Shown here: positions 40,168-48,307 of the stretch, in pieces
Layout: every line of letters begins with the position of its first letter
How positions within the stretch are numbered: position 1 is the first letter of the stretch
Origin: Planctomyces sp. SH-PL62
GTDB lineage: Bacteria; Planctomycetota; Planctomycetia; Isosphaerales; Isosphaeraceae
Assembly (NCBI RefSeq): GCF_001610895.1
Contig: NZ_CP011273.1
Coordinates: 1,488,001-1,552,000 of the forward strand
Direction: 5' to 3'
DNA length: 64,000 bases
The notes under the pieces: generated by a model
Told to the model about the DNA's origin: nothing
What the model saw: the letters and a program-made list of their open reading frames with translations, nothing else
Database searches by the model: none
Made by a program: the position numbers and the translations under genes

Positions 40168-43044
40168 TCAGGCGCCGGCGTCGGCTTCGGAGCGCAGGCG
40201 GAGGCCGATGGGGAGGGCGTCGCCGAGGGCCTGGCCCTCCTGGGCGGCTTCCAGCTCGTGGTATTCGCGGACGGGGCGGAGCGCGGCCTCGTCGGCGCCG
40301 AGGCGGGCGAGGGCTTCCAGGGCGCGGGCGCGCACCGGGTCGGCCAGGTCGCGGACCCGGTCGCCGGAGAAGCGGGCGATCTGGCCCAGGGCGAAGGCGG
40401 CGTCGGCCGACTCGCGGCCCGGGGCGTAGTCGCGATCGGCGAGCGCCCCGGCCCAGCGCTCGGCGGCCTCGCGGCGGACGACGGTGTTGGCGGGTCCGAA
40501 GAGCGGCACGCGGGCGCCCAGTCGTCCCAGGCACCAGAGGGTGTGGCTCGGGATCGAAGGTCGCGCCAGGTCTTTCACGAGGAGGTCGCCGAGCGGCTCC
40601 TTGGACTCGGCCGGCACCCGTTCCAGGCCGGCGGCGCAGCGCCACATCTCGGCCAGCTCGTGGGCCTCGGGCTTGGGGCGGCCCGCCTTCTTGGCGGGGG
40701 TGGAGCCCCTGGGCGGGTTCAGGAACGGGGCGAGCCGACGGAGGATCTCGTCGTGGTGGGCGCGGGTCAGGCCGGCGGCCACGCGGCGCCAGAGGATCCA
40801 CCATTCGGCCCAGCACTGCACGTCCTTGGTGTGCTTCACTCCCTGGTGGAACGCCGGCCAGAGGGCCTTGATCCGAAGCTCGTCGAGCGGGAAGCCCCGG
40901 CCGGGCCGGAGGGCGTACCCCGCCAGGTTGAACCAGCGCGATTCATGACGAGGGCTCTTGAGGCGATGATCGGCCAGGTCGCGGAGCGGCTCCCAGAACG
41001 CCCGGAGCGCCGAGGGGGGCCAGCCGTCGCGGCCGACGTCCAGGATCTCCTCCAGCTTCTTGACCAGGCGGGCGGGGCCTTCGTCGGAGTTCGCGGCCGA
41101 GGCCGAGGCCTGGAAGGCCGCTCGGATCGCCTCGACGGCCGCGTCCAGCTCTCCCTGCTCGACCACGATCCGGTCGGTCTCGGCGTCGGCCACCGTGCCC
41201 CTCGTCGCGGAGGCGTCGGCCGCCCCGCGAAGCTGGATCTGGAGCCGCCAGCGCCGGGCGTCGGACTTCGCCTGGCACCACAGTTCGACCGTCCCGACCT
41301 CGGTCACGCGCGCCGCGAGATTGACCGCCGCGCGTTCGGCCCTGGCCTTCCGGCCGACCCGCATCAGGCTCTGGAGCGGCGGGAGTTCGAGGATCGAGTC
41401 CGGGTCTGCCGAGACCAGGTCGCCGGGGCGGTCGTCCGGTCGGACCGAGCTGCTCGCCAGCGGGAAGGCGACCGGCTGGCCCATCAGGAGGTCGAAATCC
41501 CGGCCCTCGATGGCGATCTCGTCCCCTTCCTCGGCGTCGCGAGGGACCACGCAGAGCCAGGGGCGGCCCGGCTGATCGCTCTCAAAGCCGACGTAGAACG
41601 AGCGGGCGGTGCCGCCGCCGATCCGGATGCCCCCGCCGCGACGGACCACCCCGTAGTACGCCGCGCCGTGGGCCACGGCCAGGTCGAGCGACGAGTTCGC
41701 CAGCACTCGAGGCGCGTACGGCGGCCCCGGATCGTCGCCGAACCACGAGGCGACGACCTGGACCAGCCGGTCGCGGATCGAGTCTGGCGTGAGGGCGCCG
41801 CCGTTGAACAGGATCGCGTCGGGCCGGGCGGGGCGGTCGCCGACAGGGTTCGCCTCCGGGTCCCGTCCGACCGGGAGGGGCTGGTGGCGGCGGAGGAACG
41901 ACGCCAGGTGCCTGGGGACGGCCGGATCGGCGACGAACGGCAGGCCGAATTCCTGGAGGCCGGAACGCGCGCCTCGGGCCGGGTCCTCGCCCCGGGCGAC
42001 GCTCGGGAAGAACCCGTCCAGGGCGATCTGCCGCACCTCTTCGCGGGTCAGCTCCGACTGGATGCTGCCGCCGATGATCCGCGACCCCCGCCCGGCGATC
42101 GTGACCGGCCAGCGCTCCAGGGCAGGGGACTGCTGGACGAGGAGCTTCTCCTTGGCCGTCCGGCAGGCGAACCGCAGGGCGCTCCACTGCTCGCCGTCGA
42201 GCTTGACGCCGCCGAGCTTCTTCTCGACGTGGTGGGCCAGGGCGAGGTCGATGTTGTCGCCGCCGAGCATCAGGTGGTCGCCCACCGCGACCCGTCGGAA
42301 GCCGGGCCCGGTCGGGGTCTCGGTGACGGTGATCAGGCTGAAGTCGGTCGTCCCGCCGCCGATGTCGCAGACCAGGATCAGCTCCCCGGCGCGGACCTCG
42401 CGCTGCCAGCGGTCCTGGTGGGTGACGATCCAGCAATAGAAGGCCGCCTGGGGCTCCTCCAGGAGCGTGACGGCCTCCAGCCCGGCGCGTTTGGCGGCCT
42501 CCAGGGTCAGCTCGCGGGCCGCCTCGTCGAACGAGGCCGGGACGGTCAGGACGATCTCCTGCTTCTCCAGCCTTCGCGACGGTTCGTCGCCGGCCATCGC
42601 GTGGTTCCAGGCGTCCCGGATGTGGATCAGGTAGTCGGCCGAGGCCTCGACGGGCGAGACCTTCTTGACCTCGGGGGGGCCTCCCCAGGGGAGGATGGGG
42701 GCCTCGCGGTCCACCCCCGCGTGGCAGAGCCAGCTCTTGGCGCTGGAGACCAGGCGGCTCGGGACCTTGGCCCCCTGGAGCCGGGCGAACTCGCCGACGA
42801 TCCGGTCGGCCCCCTCGCTCCAGGGGAGCCGGGACGCCCCCGGCGGAAGCTCCGGGCCTCCCGCCAGATAGACGAACGACGGCAGCGTCGGCCTCGGGGC
42901 CGTCTCCCCCGGCGCGACGAGTTGGGGGACCTCGAACGCCCGGATGTCGGCCGCCGGGCGTTCCCTCCCCTTCGTGTCGACGTAAGACACGGCGCAGTTG
43001 GTGGTCCCCAGGTCGATCCCGACGATGTACCGTGAACGCGTCAT
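40168..43044 (-). CDS. Hsp70 family protein with C-terminal DUF3731 region
   Basis: 958 residues. The N-terminal 560 residues are an Hsp70-like ATPase paralogous to the gene at 31464: YIVGIDLGTTNCAVSYVDTKG, LTVPASFDEAARELTLEAA, LVCDIGGGTTDFSLI and LFNGGALTPDSIRDRLVQVV. The C-terminal 300 residues are helical (WWILWRRVAAGLTRAHHDEILRRLAPFL, MWRCAAGLERVPAESKEPLGDLLVKDL), fitting the DUF3731 extension. In other genomes DUF2760, the short Hsp70 and this long form are neighbours; here they are about 7 kb apart and in opposite orientation. Probably cytoplasmic; client unknown. Confidence 0.9.
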   Translation of the reverse strand: MTRSRYIVGIDLGTTNCAVSYVDTKGRERPAADIRAFEVPQLVAPGETAPRPTLPSFVYLAGGPELPPGASRLPWSEGADRIVGEFARLQGAKVPSRLVSSAKSWLCHAGVDREAPILPWGGPPEVKKVSPVEASADYLIHIRDAWNHAMAGDEPSRRLEKQEIVLTVPASFDEAARELTLEAAKRAGLEAVTLLEEPQAAFYCWIVTHQDRWQREVRAGELILVCDIGGGTTDFSLITVTETPTGPGFRRVAVGDHLMLGGDNIDLALAHHVEKKLGGVKLDGEQWSALRFACRTAKEKLLVQQSPALERWPVTIAGRGSRIIGGSIQSELTREEVRQIALDGFFPSVARGEDPARGARSGLQEFGLPFVADPAVPRHLASFLRRHQPLPVGRDPEANPVGDRPARPDAILFNGGALTPDSIRDRLVQVVASWFGDDPGPPYAPRVLANSSLDLAVAHGAAYYGVVRRGGGIRIGGGTARSFYVGFESDQPGRPWLCVVPRDAEEGDEIAIEGRDFDLLMGQPVAFPLASSSVRPDDRPGDLVSADPDSILELPPLQSLMRVGRKARAERAAVNLAARVTEVGTVELWCQAKSDARRWRLQIQLRGAADASATRGTVADAETDRIVVEQGELDAAVEAIRAAFQASASAANSDEGPARLVKKLEEILDVGRDGWPPSALRAFWEPLRDLADHRLKSPRHESRWFNLAGYALRPGRGFPLDELRIKALWPAFHQGVKHTKDVQCWAEWWILWRRVAAGLTRAHHDEILRRLAPFLNPPRGSTPAKKAGRPKPEAHELAEMWRCAAGLERVPAESKEPLGDLLVKDLARPSIPSHTLWCLGRLGARVPLFGPANTVVRREAAERWAGALADRDYAPGRESADAAFALGQIARFSGDRVRDLADPVRARALEALARLGADEAALRPVREYHELEAAQEGQALGDALPIGLRLRSEADAGA

Positions 43045-43165
43045 CCGATGCCCTTGCCGACCTTCGCCCCGACCATTCCCCGACCGCCCGCCGATCCATC
43101 ATAGTGCGGCCGGCGGCCCGGTCCAACGCCGCTGCAGATCGGACGCGCCGCCCGCCGCCGCTCGC

Positions 43166-44233
43166 TCAGGCCGCCGAGCCGATCGCGTGGGCCAGGCGAG
43201 GGCGGACGACCGCCCAGACCCGGTCCGGGCTGACCTCGTCGTGGCATTCCAGCCGGTCGCACGTCTTGCGGAAGCTCGGGGCGCACCAGACGCAGCTCTT
43301 CACCACGGCCGCGCGAGGTCCGTAGGGGCCGGTCAGCTTCGGGTCGGTGCAGGTGTAGACGCCGACCACCGACGCCCCGACCGCCGCCGCCAGGTGGATC
43401 GGCCCGGTGTCGTTCGAGAGGTACACGTCCGACCGCCTCGCCAGCGCTGCGAGCTGGAGCAGCGAGGTCGCGCCGCAGAGGTCCAGCACGGGCGTCCGGC
43501 CCAGGCTCTCGCGGAGCGAATCGACCAGCTCGCGATCCTCGGGGGCGCCCACCGCGACGACCCCCGCGCCGAACTCCGCGACGGCCCGTCGCGCGACCTC
43601 GGCGAAGTGCCGCACCGGCCAGCGCTTGGTCAGCCAGCGCGAGCCGACGTTCAGGATCAAGGTCGGCCGGGCGACGCCGGACAGCGTCGCTTCCGCCCAG
43701 GTCTCGTCCTGTTCGCCGATCGGCAGCGAGAACTGCGGCTCGGAGCGATGGCCGCCGAGCGCCTCGGCCGCGATCATGACCCGGTCGACGGCGTGCACGC
43801 TCGCCCGAGGCGCCTCGATCGTGTGGGTGTAGAACCAGCCCGCCCCCTCGCGGGCGTCCGCCGGTCCGACGCGGATCGGGGCGCGGGTGGCGGCCGTCAT
43901 CAGGCCCGACCGCAAGAGCCCCTGGAGGTCGATCGTCAGGTCGAATCGTTCCCGCGCCAGCGTCGCGCCGAGCCGCGCGAGCCCTCGGAGCCCCTTCGCC
44001 GAGATCCCGGAAGGCCCCTTGTCGTAGATGATGACCCGGTCGAGGTCGGACCGGCCTTCGAGGAGGCTGCGGAACGACCGGCTCACGACCCAGCTGAGAT
44101 GGGCCTCCGGCCAGAGCCTGCGCAGCTCGGGGAGGATGGGCAGCGAGTGGACCACGTCGCCCAGGGAACTGGGCTTGATGATGCAGACCCGTCCCGGCGG
44201 ACGGCGGCCGACGATTTCCGACAACGATCCCAT
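43166..44233 (-). CDS. Glycosyltransferase family 9 (heptosyltransferase-like)
   Basis: 355 residues. GT-B fold of the ADP-heptose:LPS heptosyltransferase family: VCIIKPSSLGDVVHSLPILPELRRLWPEA at the start, DLTIDLQGLLRSGLMTAATRAP, ILNVGSRWLTKRWPVRHFAEVAR, and the nucleotide-sugar site YLSNDTGPIHLAAAVGASVVGVYTCTDP. A C-terminal cysteine cluster (CVWCAPSFRKTCDRLECH) is common in this subgroup. It likely adds a sugar to the lipid A core; the donor is inferred. It lies 121 bases before the Hsp70-DUF3731 gene on the same strand, near lptD and dgkA. Confidence 0.9.
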   Translation of the reverse strand: MGSLSEIVGRRPPGRVCIIKPSSLGDVVHSLPILPELRRLWPEAHLSWVVSRSFRSLLEGRSDLDRVIIYDKGPSGISAKGLRGLARLGATLARERFDLTIDLQGLLRSGLMTAATRAPIRVGPADAREGAGWFYTHTIEAPRASVHAVDRVMIAAEALGGHRSEPQFSLPIGEQDETWAEATLSGVARPTLILNVGSRWLTKRWPVRHFAEVARRAVAEFGAGVVAVGAPEDRELVDSLRESLGRTPVLDLCGATSLLQLAALARRSDVYLSNDTGPIHLAAAVGASVVGVYTCTDPKLTGPYGPRAAVVKSCVWCAPSFRKTCDRLECHDEVSPDRVWAVVRPRLAHAIGSAA

Positions 44234-44331
44234 AGCCGGGGAACTCCCTTTCCCGTAACTTCCAGAGGGGGCCGTAGACTAGCCCGGACGCCCTTTCCCG
44301 ACAACCCGGCTTTCGCAGGGAGCACTCGCCG

Positions 44332-45348
44332 ATGTTCGTCGCTTCGTTGATCTTAAGCGCGGTCGTCGGCCTCGGCTCGCCGGAGCGCGGCGAGGTCGCC
44401 TTCCGTCCCGGCGCGGAAGAGGCCGCGGTCCCCGAGCGGTTCCGTCTGGAGCCCGCCACCTTTGCGTATGAGCGGACGCCGATCTACGACGCCGGGCGTT
44501 ACTCGGTGTCGAAGCTGACGTTTCCCTCCCCCGTCAAAAGCCCCGACGAGGCTAACAACACGGTCCACGCCGAGTATTTCGAGCCCGTCGGCTTCCCGGG
44601 GCGACGCCCGGCCGTGGTGGTCCTGCACATCCTGGGGGCGGACTTCCCGCTGGCTCGCTACCTGGCCGCCCGCCTCGCCGATCGGGGGGTCGCCGCCCTG
44701 TTCGTGAAGCTCCCCTACTACGGCGAGCGACGGCCCGAAGGAGGGCCGGGGCCGGTCCCCCGGAAGTTCCTCTCGGACGACATCGAGCGGACGATGGCCT
44801 CGATGCGGCAGGGGGTCTGCGACGTGCGGCGGGCCTCGCAATGGCTGGCCTCGCGGCCCAACGTCGACCCGGAGCGGCTGGGCGTCACCGGGATCAGCCT
44901 GGGGGGGATCGTCTCGTCGCTGGTCGTCTCGGTCGATCCCGAGATCAAAACCGCGGCGCTCCTGCTCGCCGGCGGCGACCTGGCGAACGTCCTCTGGGAA
45001 ATGCCCGAAACCGCCCCGTTCCGCCAGGCCTGGTCCGAGGCCGGCAAGACCGTCGCCGACCTCAAGGCGCTGACCGAGCCGTACGACCCGCTGACCTACG
45101 CCGCCGGGATGGCCGGCAAGCGGATCCTGATGATCGCCGGGAACGTCGACGAGGTGATCCCGCCGGCCTCGGCGCGGGCGCTCTGGGAGGCGGGGGGCCG
45201 GCCGCCGATCGTCTGGTACGACTGCGGCCACTACTCGGCCGCCGGCTTCCTCCTGCCCGCCATGCGCCGCGCCGTCGCGTTCCTCGACGGCGAACCCCCG
45301 CTCGTCCCCGCACCACCCCCCGCCCCGACCCCGGAGTCGACGCCCTGA
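44332..45348 (+). CDS. Alpha/beta hydrolase (dienelactone hydrolase-like)
   Basis: 338 residues. The fold's strands and nucleophile elbow are visible: RRPAVVVLHILGADFP, VAALFVKLPYYGERRPEG, RLGVTGISLGGIVSSLVVSV (nucleophile Ser in GISLGG), RILMIAGNVDEVIPP (acid Asp) and WYDCGHYSAAGF (catalytic His). The first 20 residues are hydrophobic (MFVASLILSAVVGLG), possibly a signal or anchor. The C-terminus is a Pro tail. Substrate unknown. It is divergent from the GT9 gene with a 98-base gap. Confidence 0.85.
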   Translation: MFVASLILSAVVGLGSPERGEVAFRPGAEEAAVPERFRLEPATFAYERTPIYDAGRYSVSKLTFPSPVKSPDEANNTVHAEYFEPVGFPGRRPAVVVLHILGADFPLARYLAARLADRGVAALFVKLPYYGERRPEGGPGPVPRKFLSDDIERTMASMRQGVCDVRRASQWLASRPNVDPERLGVTGISLGGIVSSLVVSVDPEIKTAALLLAGGDLANVLWEMPETAPFRQAWSEAGKTVADLKALTEPYDPLTYAAGMAGKRILMIAGNVDEVIPPASARALWEAGGRPPIVWYDCGHYSAAGFLLPAMRRAVAFLDGEPPLVPAPPPAPTPESTP

Positions 45349-45449
45349 GCCCTCGGGGTCGCGATTGTCAGATCGAGGGCTTGGGGTTATCCTGCCGCGG
45401 AATCAGGGTCGAGCCCGAGCCATCGTAATCATGCGGAAAGGGTTATGCC

Positions 45450-45863
45450 ATGACGGCCTCCGTGACGAGCGTCTTCTTGTATGTGAAGGACGTTCGACGT
45501 TCGCTGGAGTTCTATAACGAGGTCGTCGGCGCGGAGATTCTCCAGGTCCACGCCGAGCAGGAGAACGGCCCCTATAGCCTGGCCATCCTGCGGATCGACA
45601 CCTTCACGATCATGCTCCACGCCCAGGAAGCCCACTCCGAGGAGTTCGCCGACGCCCGACTCGGCGTGGGCATCCACCTCCAGCTCCAGGTCGACGATGT
45701 CGACGCCTTCTTCCAGAAGTGCATGGACGAGGGGGCCATGCTGAGCGTCTCCGGCGAGCCCACCGACCAGGAATGGGGATGGCGCGAGTTCGCCCTCCGC
45801 GATCCGGACGGCTTCGTCTGGTCGGTCTACCAGGACAAGTCGGGGGGTCAGTGGACCGGCTGA
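45450..45863 (+). CDS. VOC family (glyoxalase/bleomycin-resistance fold) protein
   Basis: 137 residues with two beta-alpha-beta-beta-beta halves: TSVFLYVKDVRRSLEFYNEVVGAEIL and GVGIHLQLQVDDVDAFFQKCMDEGA, ending FALRDPDGFVWSVYQDK. The metal-ligand positions of glyoxalase I (usually His/Glu) are only partly kept: H at GIHLQLQV and E at WREFALRDPDG. Enzyme class cannot be decided. It converges with rsmE, overlapping by 16 bases. The start ATG follows GGAAAGGG. Confidence 0.9.
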   Translation: MTASVTSVFLYVKDVRRSLEFYNEVVGAEILQVHAEQENGPYSLAILRIDTFTIMLHAQEAHSEEFADARLGVGIHLQLQVDDVDAFFQKCMDEGAMLSVSGEPTDQEWGWREFALRDPDGFVWSVYQDKSGGQWTG

Positions 45864-46561
45864 GTCCTCGCCAGGATCGAAGCGGCCCCGGCCAGAACGG
45901 CGGTCTCAATGCGGAGGATGGGCGAGGCCAACCGCACCGGGACCCAGCCCGCCTCGCGGGCGGACGCGACCTCCTCGTCGGTCAGGCCCCCTTCCGGCCC
46001 CACGACGAGCCGCACGGTCGAGCCGGATTGGATCGCGGGCCAGGCGTCGAACGGGGCCCCCGAGGGATCGGCCAGGAGCCGCAGGCCCTCGGGGCGTCGC
46101 AGGAATCCCGGCAGGGCTTCAGGAGGCGCCAGCTCCATGAGCCGACTTCGCCCGGACTGCTTCGACGCCTCGACGATCGTCCGCCGCAGGCGCTCCAGCT
46201 TCGACCCCCTCGGGTCGACGACGGAACGTTCCGTGACCAGGGGCACGATCCGATCGACCCCCAGCTCGACCGCCTTCTCCACGAGCCAGTCGAAGCGGTC
46301 CCCCTTCGGGACGGCCGAGCCGACCTCGATCGAGCAGGAGGGGAGAGGGGAGACGATCGGCTCGCCTTCCGCTTCAAGCTGGACCGCATCCTTGCCGGCG
46401 ACGACGACGCGGGCGGCGGTGGCGAACCCCCGGCCGTCGAACAACTCCACGAGGTCTCCCACTCCGCGTCGGCAGACCCGGGTCAGGTGACGGGACTCGT
46501 CGGGGTCGAGGCGGTAACGGCCGTCGGTCGGCGGCTGGGGGCAGTAGAAACGCTGGGACAC
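45848..46561 (-). CDS. rsmE: 16S rRNA m3U1498 methyltransferase
   Basis: 237 residues from GTG 46561 (VSQRFYCPQPPTDGRYRL, the normal RsmE beginning). SPOUT methyltransferase that methylates U1498 of 16S rRNA. PUA-like N-terminal domain (RHLTRVCRRGVGDLVELFDG), then the SPOUT core with the SAM-binding knot VRLVVGPEGGLTDEEV and PVRLASPILRIETAVLAGAA; also DWLVEKAVELGVDRIVPLVTERS. An unrelated open frame extends upstream but is not coding. It overlaps the VOC gene end and is divergent from the ATPase gene. Confidence 0.94.
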   Translation of the reverse strand: MSQRFYCPQPPTDGRYRLDPDESRHLTRVCRRGVGDLVELFDGRGFATAARVVVAGKDAVQLEAEGEPIVSPLPSCSIEVGSAVPKGDRFDWLVEKAVELGVDRIVPLVTERSVVDPRGSKLERLRRTIVEASKQSGRSRLMELAPPEALPGFLRRPEGLRLLADPSGAPFDAWPAIQSGSTVRLVVGPEGGLTDEEVASAREAGWVPVRLASPILRIETAVLAGAASILARTQPVH

Positions 46562-46675
46562 GGGCGACTCCTGACGCGACCGCCCAGGCCTCCAGGCCGG
46601 GCGCGGACGGACTCCAGGATAAGACGCGGGGACGCGAGTCGTCCAGGACGACCGCCGGCGAAGGGACGCTTGACC

Positions 46676-47467
46676 ATGTGGACGCGACATTGGGGCCTGA
46701 GCCGCGACCCGTTCCTCGACGGGCCTTCCTCGTTCGTCCCCCTGGGCGACCACCGTGAGGCCGTCGACCGCCTGCTCTACACGATCGAGGCCGGTCAGCC
46801 GCTGGCCGTCCTGGCGGCGGGCGAAGGCCTGGGCAAGTCGATGGTCCTGGGGCGAGCCCTCGCCGAAGCACGACGGGCCGACCGTCGAATCGCCCTGTCG
46901 GAAGCGGCCGTCGATTCGCCGACGCTCTGGGGGGACCTGGCCGACCGCCTCGGCGGCCGTGCATCCGCGCCGATGGGCGACGACCGCGCGGCGAGTTGGC
47001 GGCGGCTGGAACGCGCAGCGAAGGTCTGCGCCCTCCAGGGGCGTCGGATCGTCCTGGCCGTCGACGGTTGCGAAGGGCTCGACGCATCCTCCCGGCGCGA
47101 CCTCGATCGGCTCGCCCGGCTCGAAGCCGCGACGGTGATCCTGACCTGGCGGGACGGCGGGGAGGGGGAGGGGGGCGAAGCCGAGCCGCCGCCGAGCCTC
47201 TGGACCCTGGCGATCCGCCTGGTCCCGCTGACCTTCTCCCAGGCCCAGACCTACCTGGGGGACAAGCTGGCGTCGGCGGGGTGCCCGGACGCGCTCTTCA
47301 CCCACCGCGCCGCGGTGCGGCTGCACGCGGCCTCGCGAGGCGTGCCGAGGGGCCTCGACCGGCTGGCGTCGCTGGCGCTGGCGGCGGCGGCCTCGCGGGG
47401 GATGGAGGCCGTTTCGTCCGAGGTCGTCGACGGCGTCGCGACCGAATGTCGGGTGCCGCCGGTGTGA
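46676..47467 (+). CDS. ExeA-like AAA ATPase with degenerate motifs
   Basis: 263 residues. It begins MWTRHWGLSRDPFLDGPS like the ExeA/GspA ATPase family. The P-loop reads LAAGEGLGKSMV: GKS is kept, but the first glycine is alanine. Walker B is RRIVLAVDGCEGLD, with the usual DE replaced by DG. Further on, VPLTFSQAQTYLGDKLASAG and FTHRAAVRLHAASRGVPRGLDRLASLAL match the family's C-terminal helical domain. ExeA couples secretion to peptidoglycan; this shorter version lacks a peptidoglycan-binding or membrane segment. ATP binding is plausible, hydrolysis doubtful. Confidence 0.8.
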   Translation: MWTRHWGLSRDPFLDGPSSFVPLGDHREAVDRLLYTIEAGQPLAVLAAGEGLGKSMVLGRALAEARRADRRIALSEAAVDSPTLWGDLADRLGGRASAPMGDDRAASWRRLERAAKVCALQGRRIVLAVDGCEGLDASSRRDLDRLARLEAATVILTWRDGGEGEGGEAEPPPSLWTLAIRLVPLTFSQAQTYLGDKLASAGCPDALFTHRAAVRLHAASRGVPRGLDRLASLALAAAASRGMEAVSSEVVDGVATECRVPPV

Positions 47468-47573
47468 CCCGGCGGCCGCGACGGTCGGGGTGGATGCCGA
47501 CCCGGCCGGGTGCTAGAATCGACGTAAATCCAGGGACCCCAGATCCATCGAATCCCAGGCCAGGCCCCACGAC

Positions 47574-48119
47574 ATGAGTGAACCCTCGATCCCGCTTCGC
47601 GACCCGGCCCGAGCCGCCTTCCTCGCCTGGCTCGTCCCCGGCCTGGGCCATTTCTACCAGGGCCGCAAGGGGAAGGGCTGGCTATACGCGATCTGCATCC
47701 TGGGGCTCTACGTCGCCGGATTCCTCCTCGGCGAAGGGAAGAACGTCTACTGGCGGTGGGTGAGCCCGTTCAACACCGACCGATTCATGCTCCATTACGT
47801 CGGCCAGTTCTTCGTCGGCCTCCCCGCGCTCCCGGCGCTCATCCAGGCGACCGTCGAGCACTTCCGGCCCGGCTCGAACTTCCTCTGGGGGTTCATGGCC
47901 GAGCCGCCGCAGAACGTGATCAACGGCCTGCATCTCCGGCTCGGCAAGGTCTACGAGATCGGCACGATCTACACGACCGTCGCCGGCCTGCTCAACGTCC
48001 TGGCCGTCTACGACGCCTACGAAGGCCCCGCCTACGGTCGCGGCGACGAGCCCGAAGCCCTGGCCGAGACCGAAGCCCCCCCCACCACCACCGCCGTCAA
48101 GGCCGGAGGCGCGGCCTGA
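47574..48119 (+). CDS. DUF6677-like membrane protein
   Basis: 181 residues. Three to four hydrophobic segments: AAFLAWLVPGLGHFYQGRKGKGWLY (the TM2-like GLGHFYQGRKGKG turn), AICILGLYVAGFLLGE, FFVGLPALPALIQATV and IYTTVAGLLNVLAVYDAYEG. The pattern matches DUF6677, seen in planctomycetes; function unknown. The stop codon overlaps the start of the next gene (TGATG), so the two are translationally coupled. Confidence 0.8.
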   Translation: MSEPSIPLRDPARAAFLAWLVPGLGHFYQGRKGKGWLYAICILGLYVAGFLLGEGKNVYWRWVSPFNTDRFMLHYVGQFFVGLPALPALIQATVEHFRPGSNFLWGFMAEPPQNVINGLHLRLGKVYEIGTIYTTVAGLLNVLAVYDAYEGPAYGRGDEPEALAETEAPPTTTAVKAGGAA

Positions 48120-48307
48120 TGAACGCCCCCTCGAACATCTACTGGCTGATCCTGCCGCTGGTCGTCGCCATCAGCCTGGTCTACACCGCGTCGCGGTACG
48201 AGTCCTGGCCGGTCATCTGGATGCGATCGCTGCGGCTCGGCCTCTGGATCCTCGCCGCGCTGGTCGGCACGACGGCCGTCCTGCTGCTGGTCAACACCCA
48301 GAGCTAG
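48119..48307 (+). CDS. Small two-helix membrane protein
   Basis: 62 residues: MNAPSNIYWLILPLVVAISL as the first helix, a short YTASRYESWPVIWMRSLRLG loop, then LWILAALVGTTAVLLLV. Its ATG overlaps the stop of the DUF6677 gene, so the pair is probably made together and may interact. Its stop codon abuts the stop of the convergent glycosyltransferase-like gene with no spacer. No family recognised. Confidence 0.75.
   Translation: MNAPSNIYWLILPLVVAISLVYTASRYESWPVIWMRSLRLGLWILAALVGTTAVLLLVNTQS

Noticed and set aside
40060-43035. 991-codon plus-strand open frame opposite Hsp70-DUF3731
   Set aside because: Shadow of the chaperone gene with low-complexity composition.
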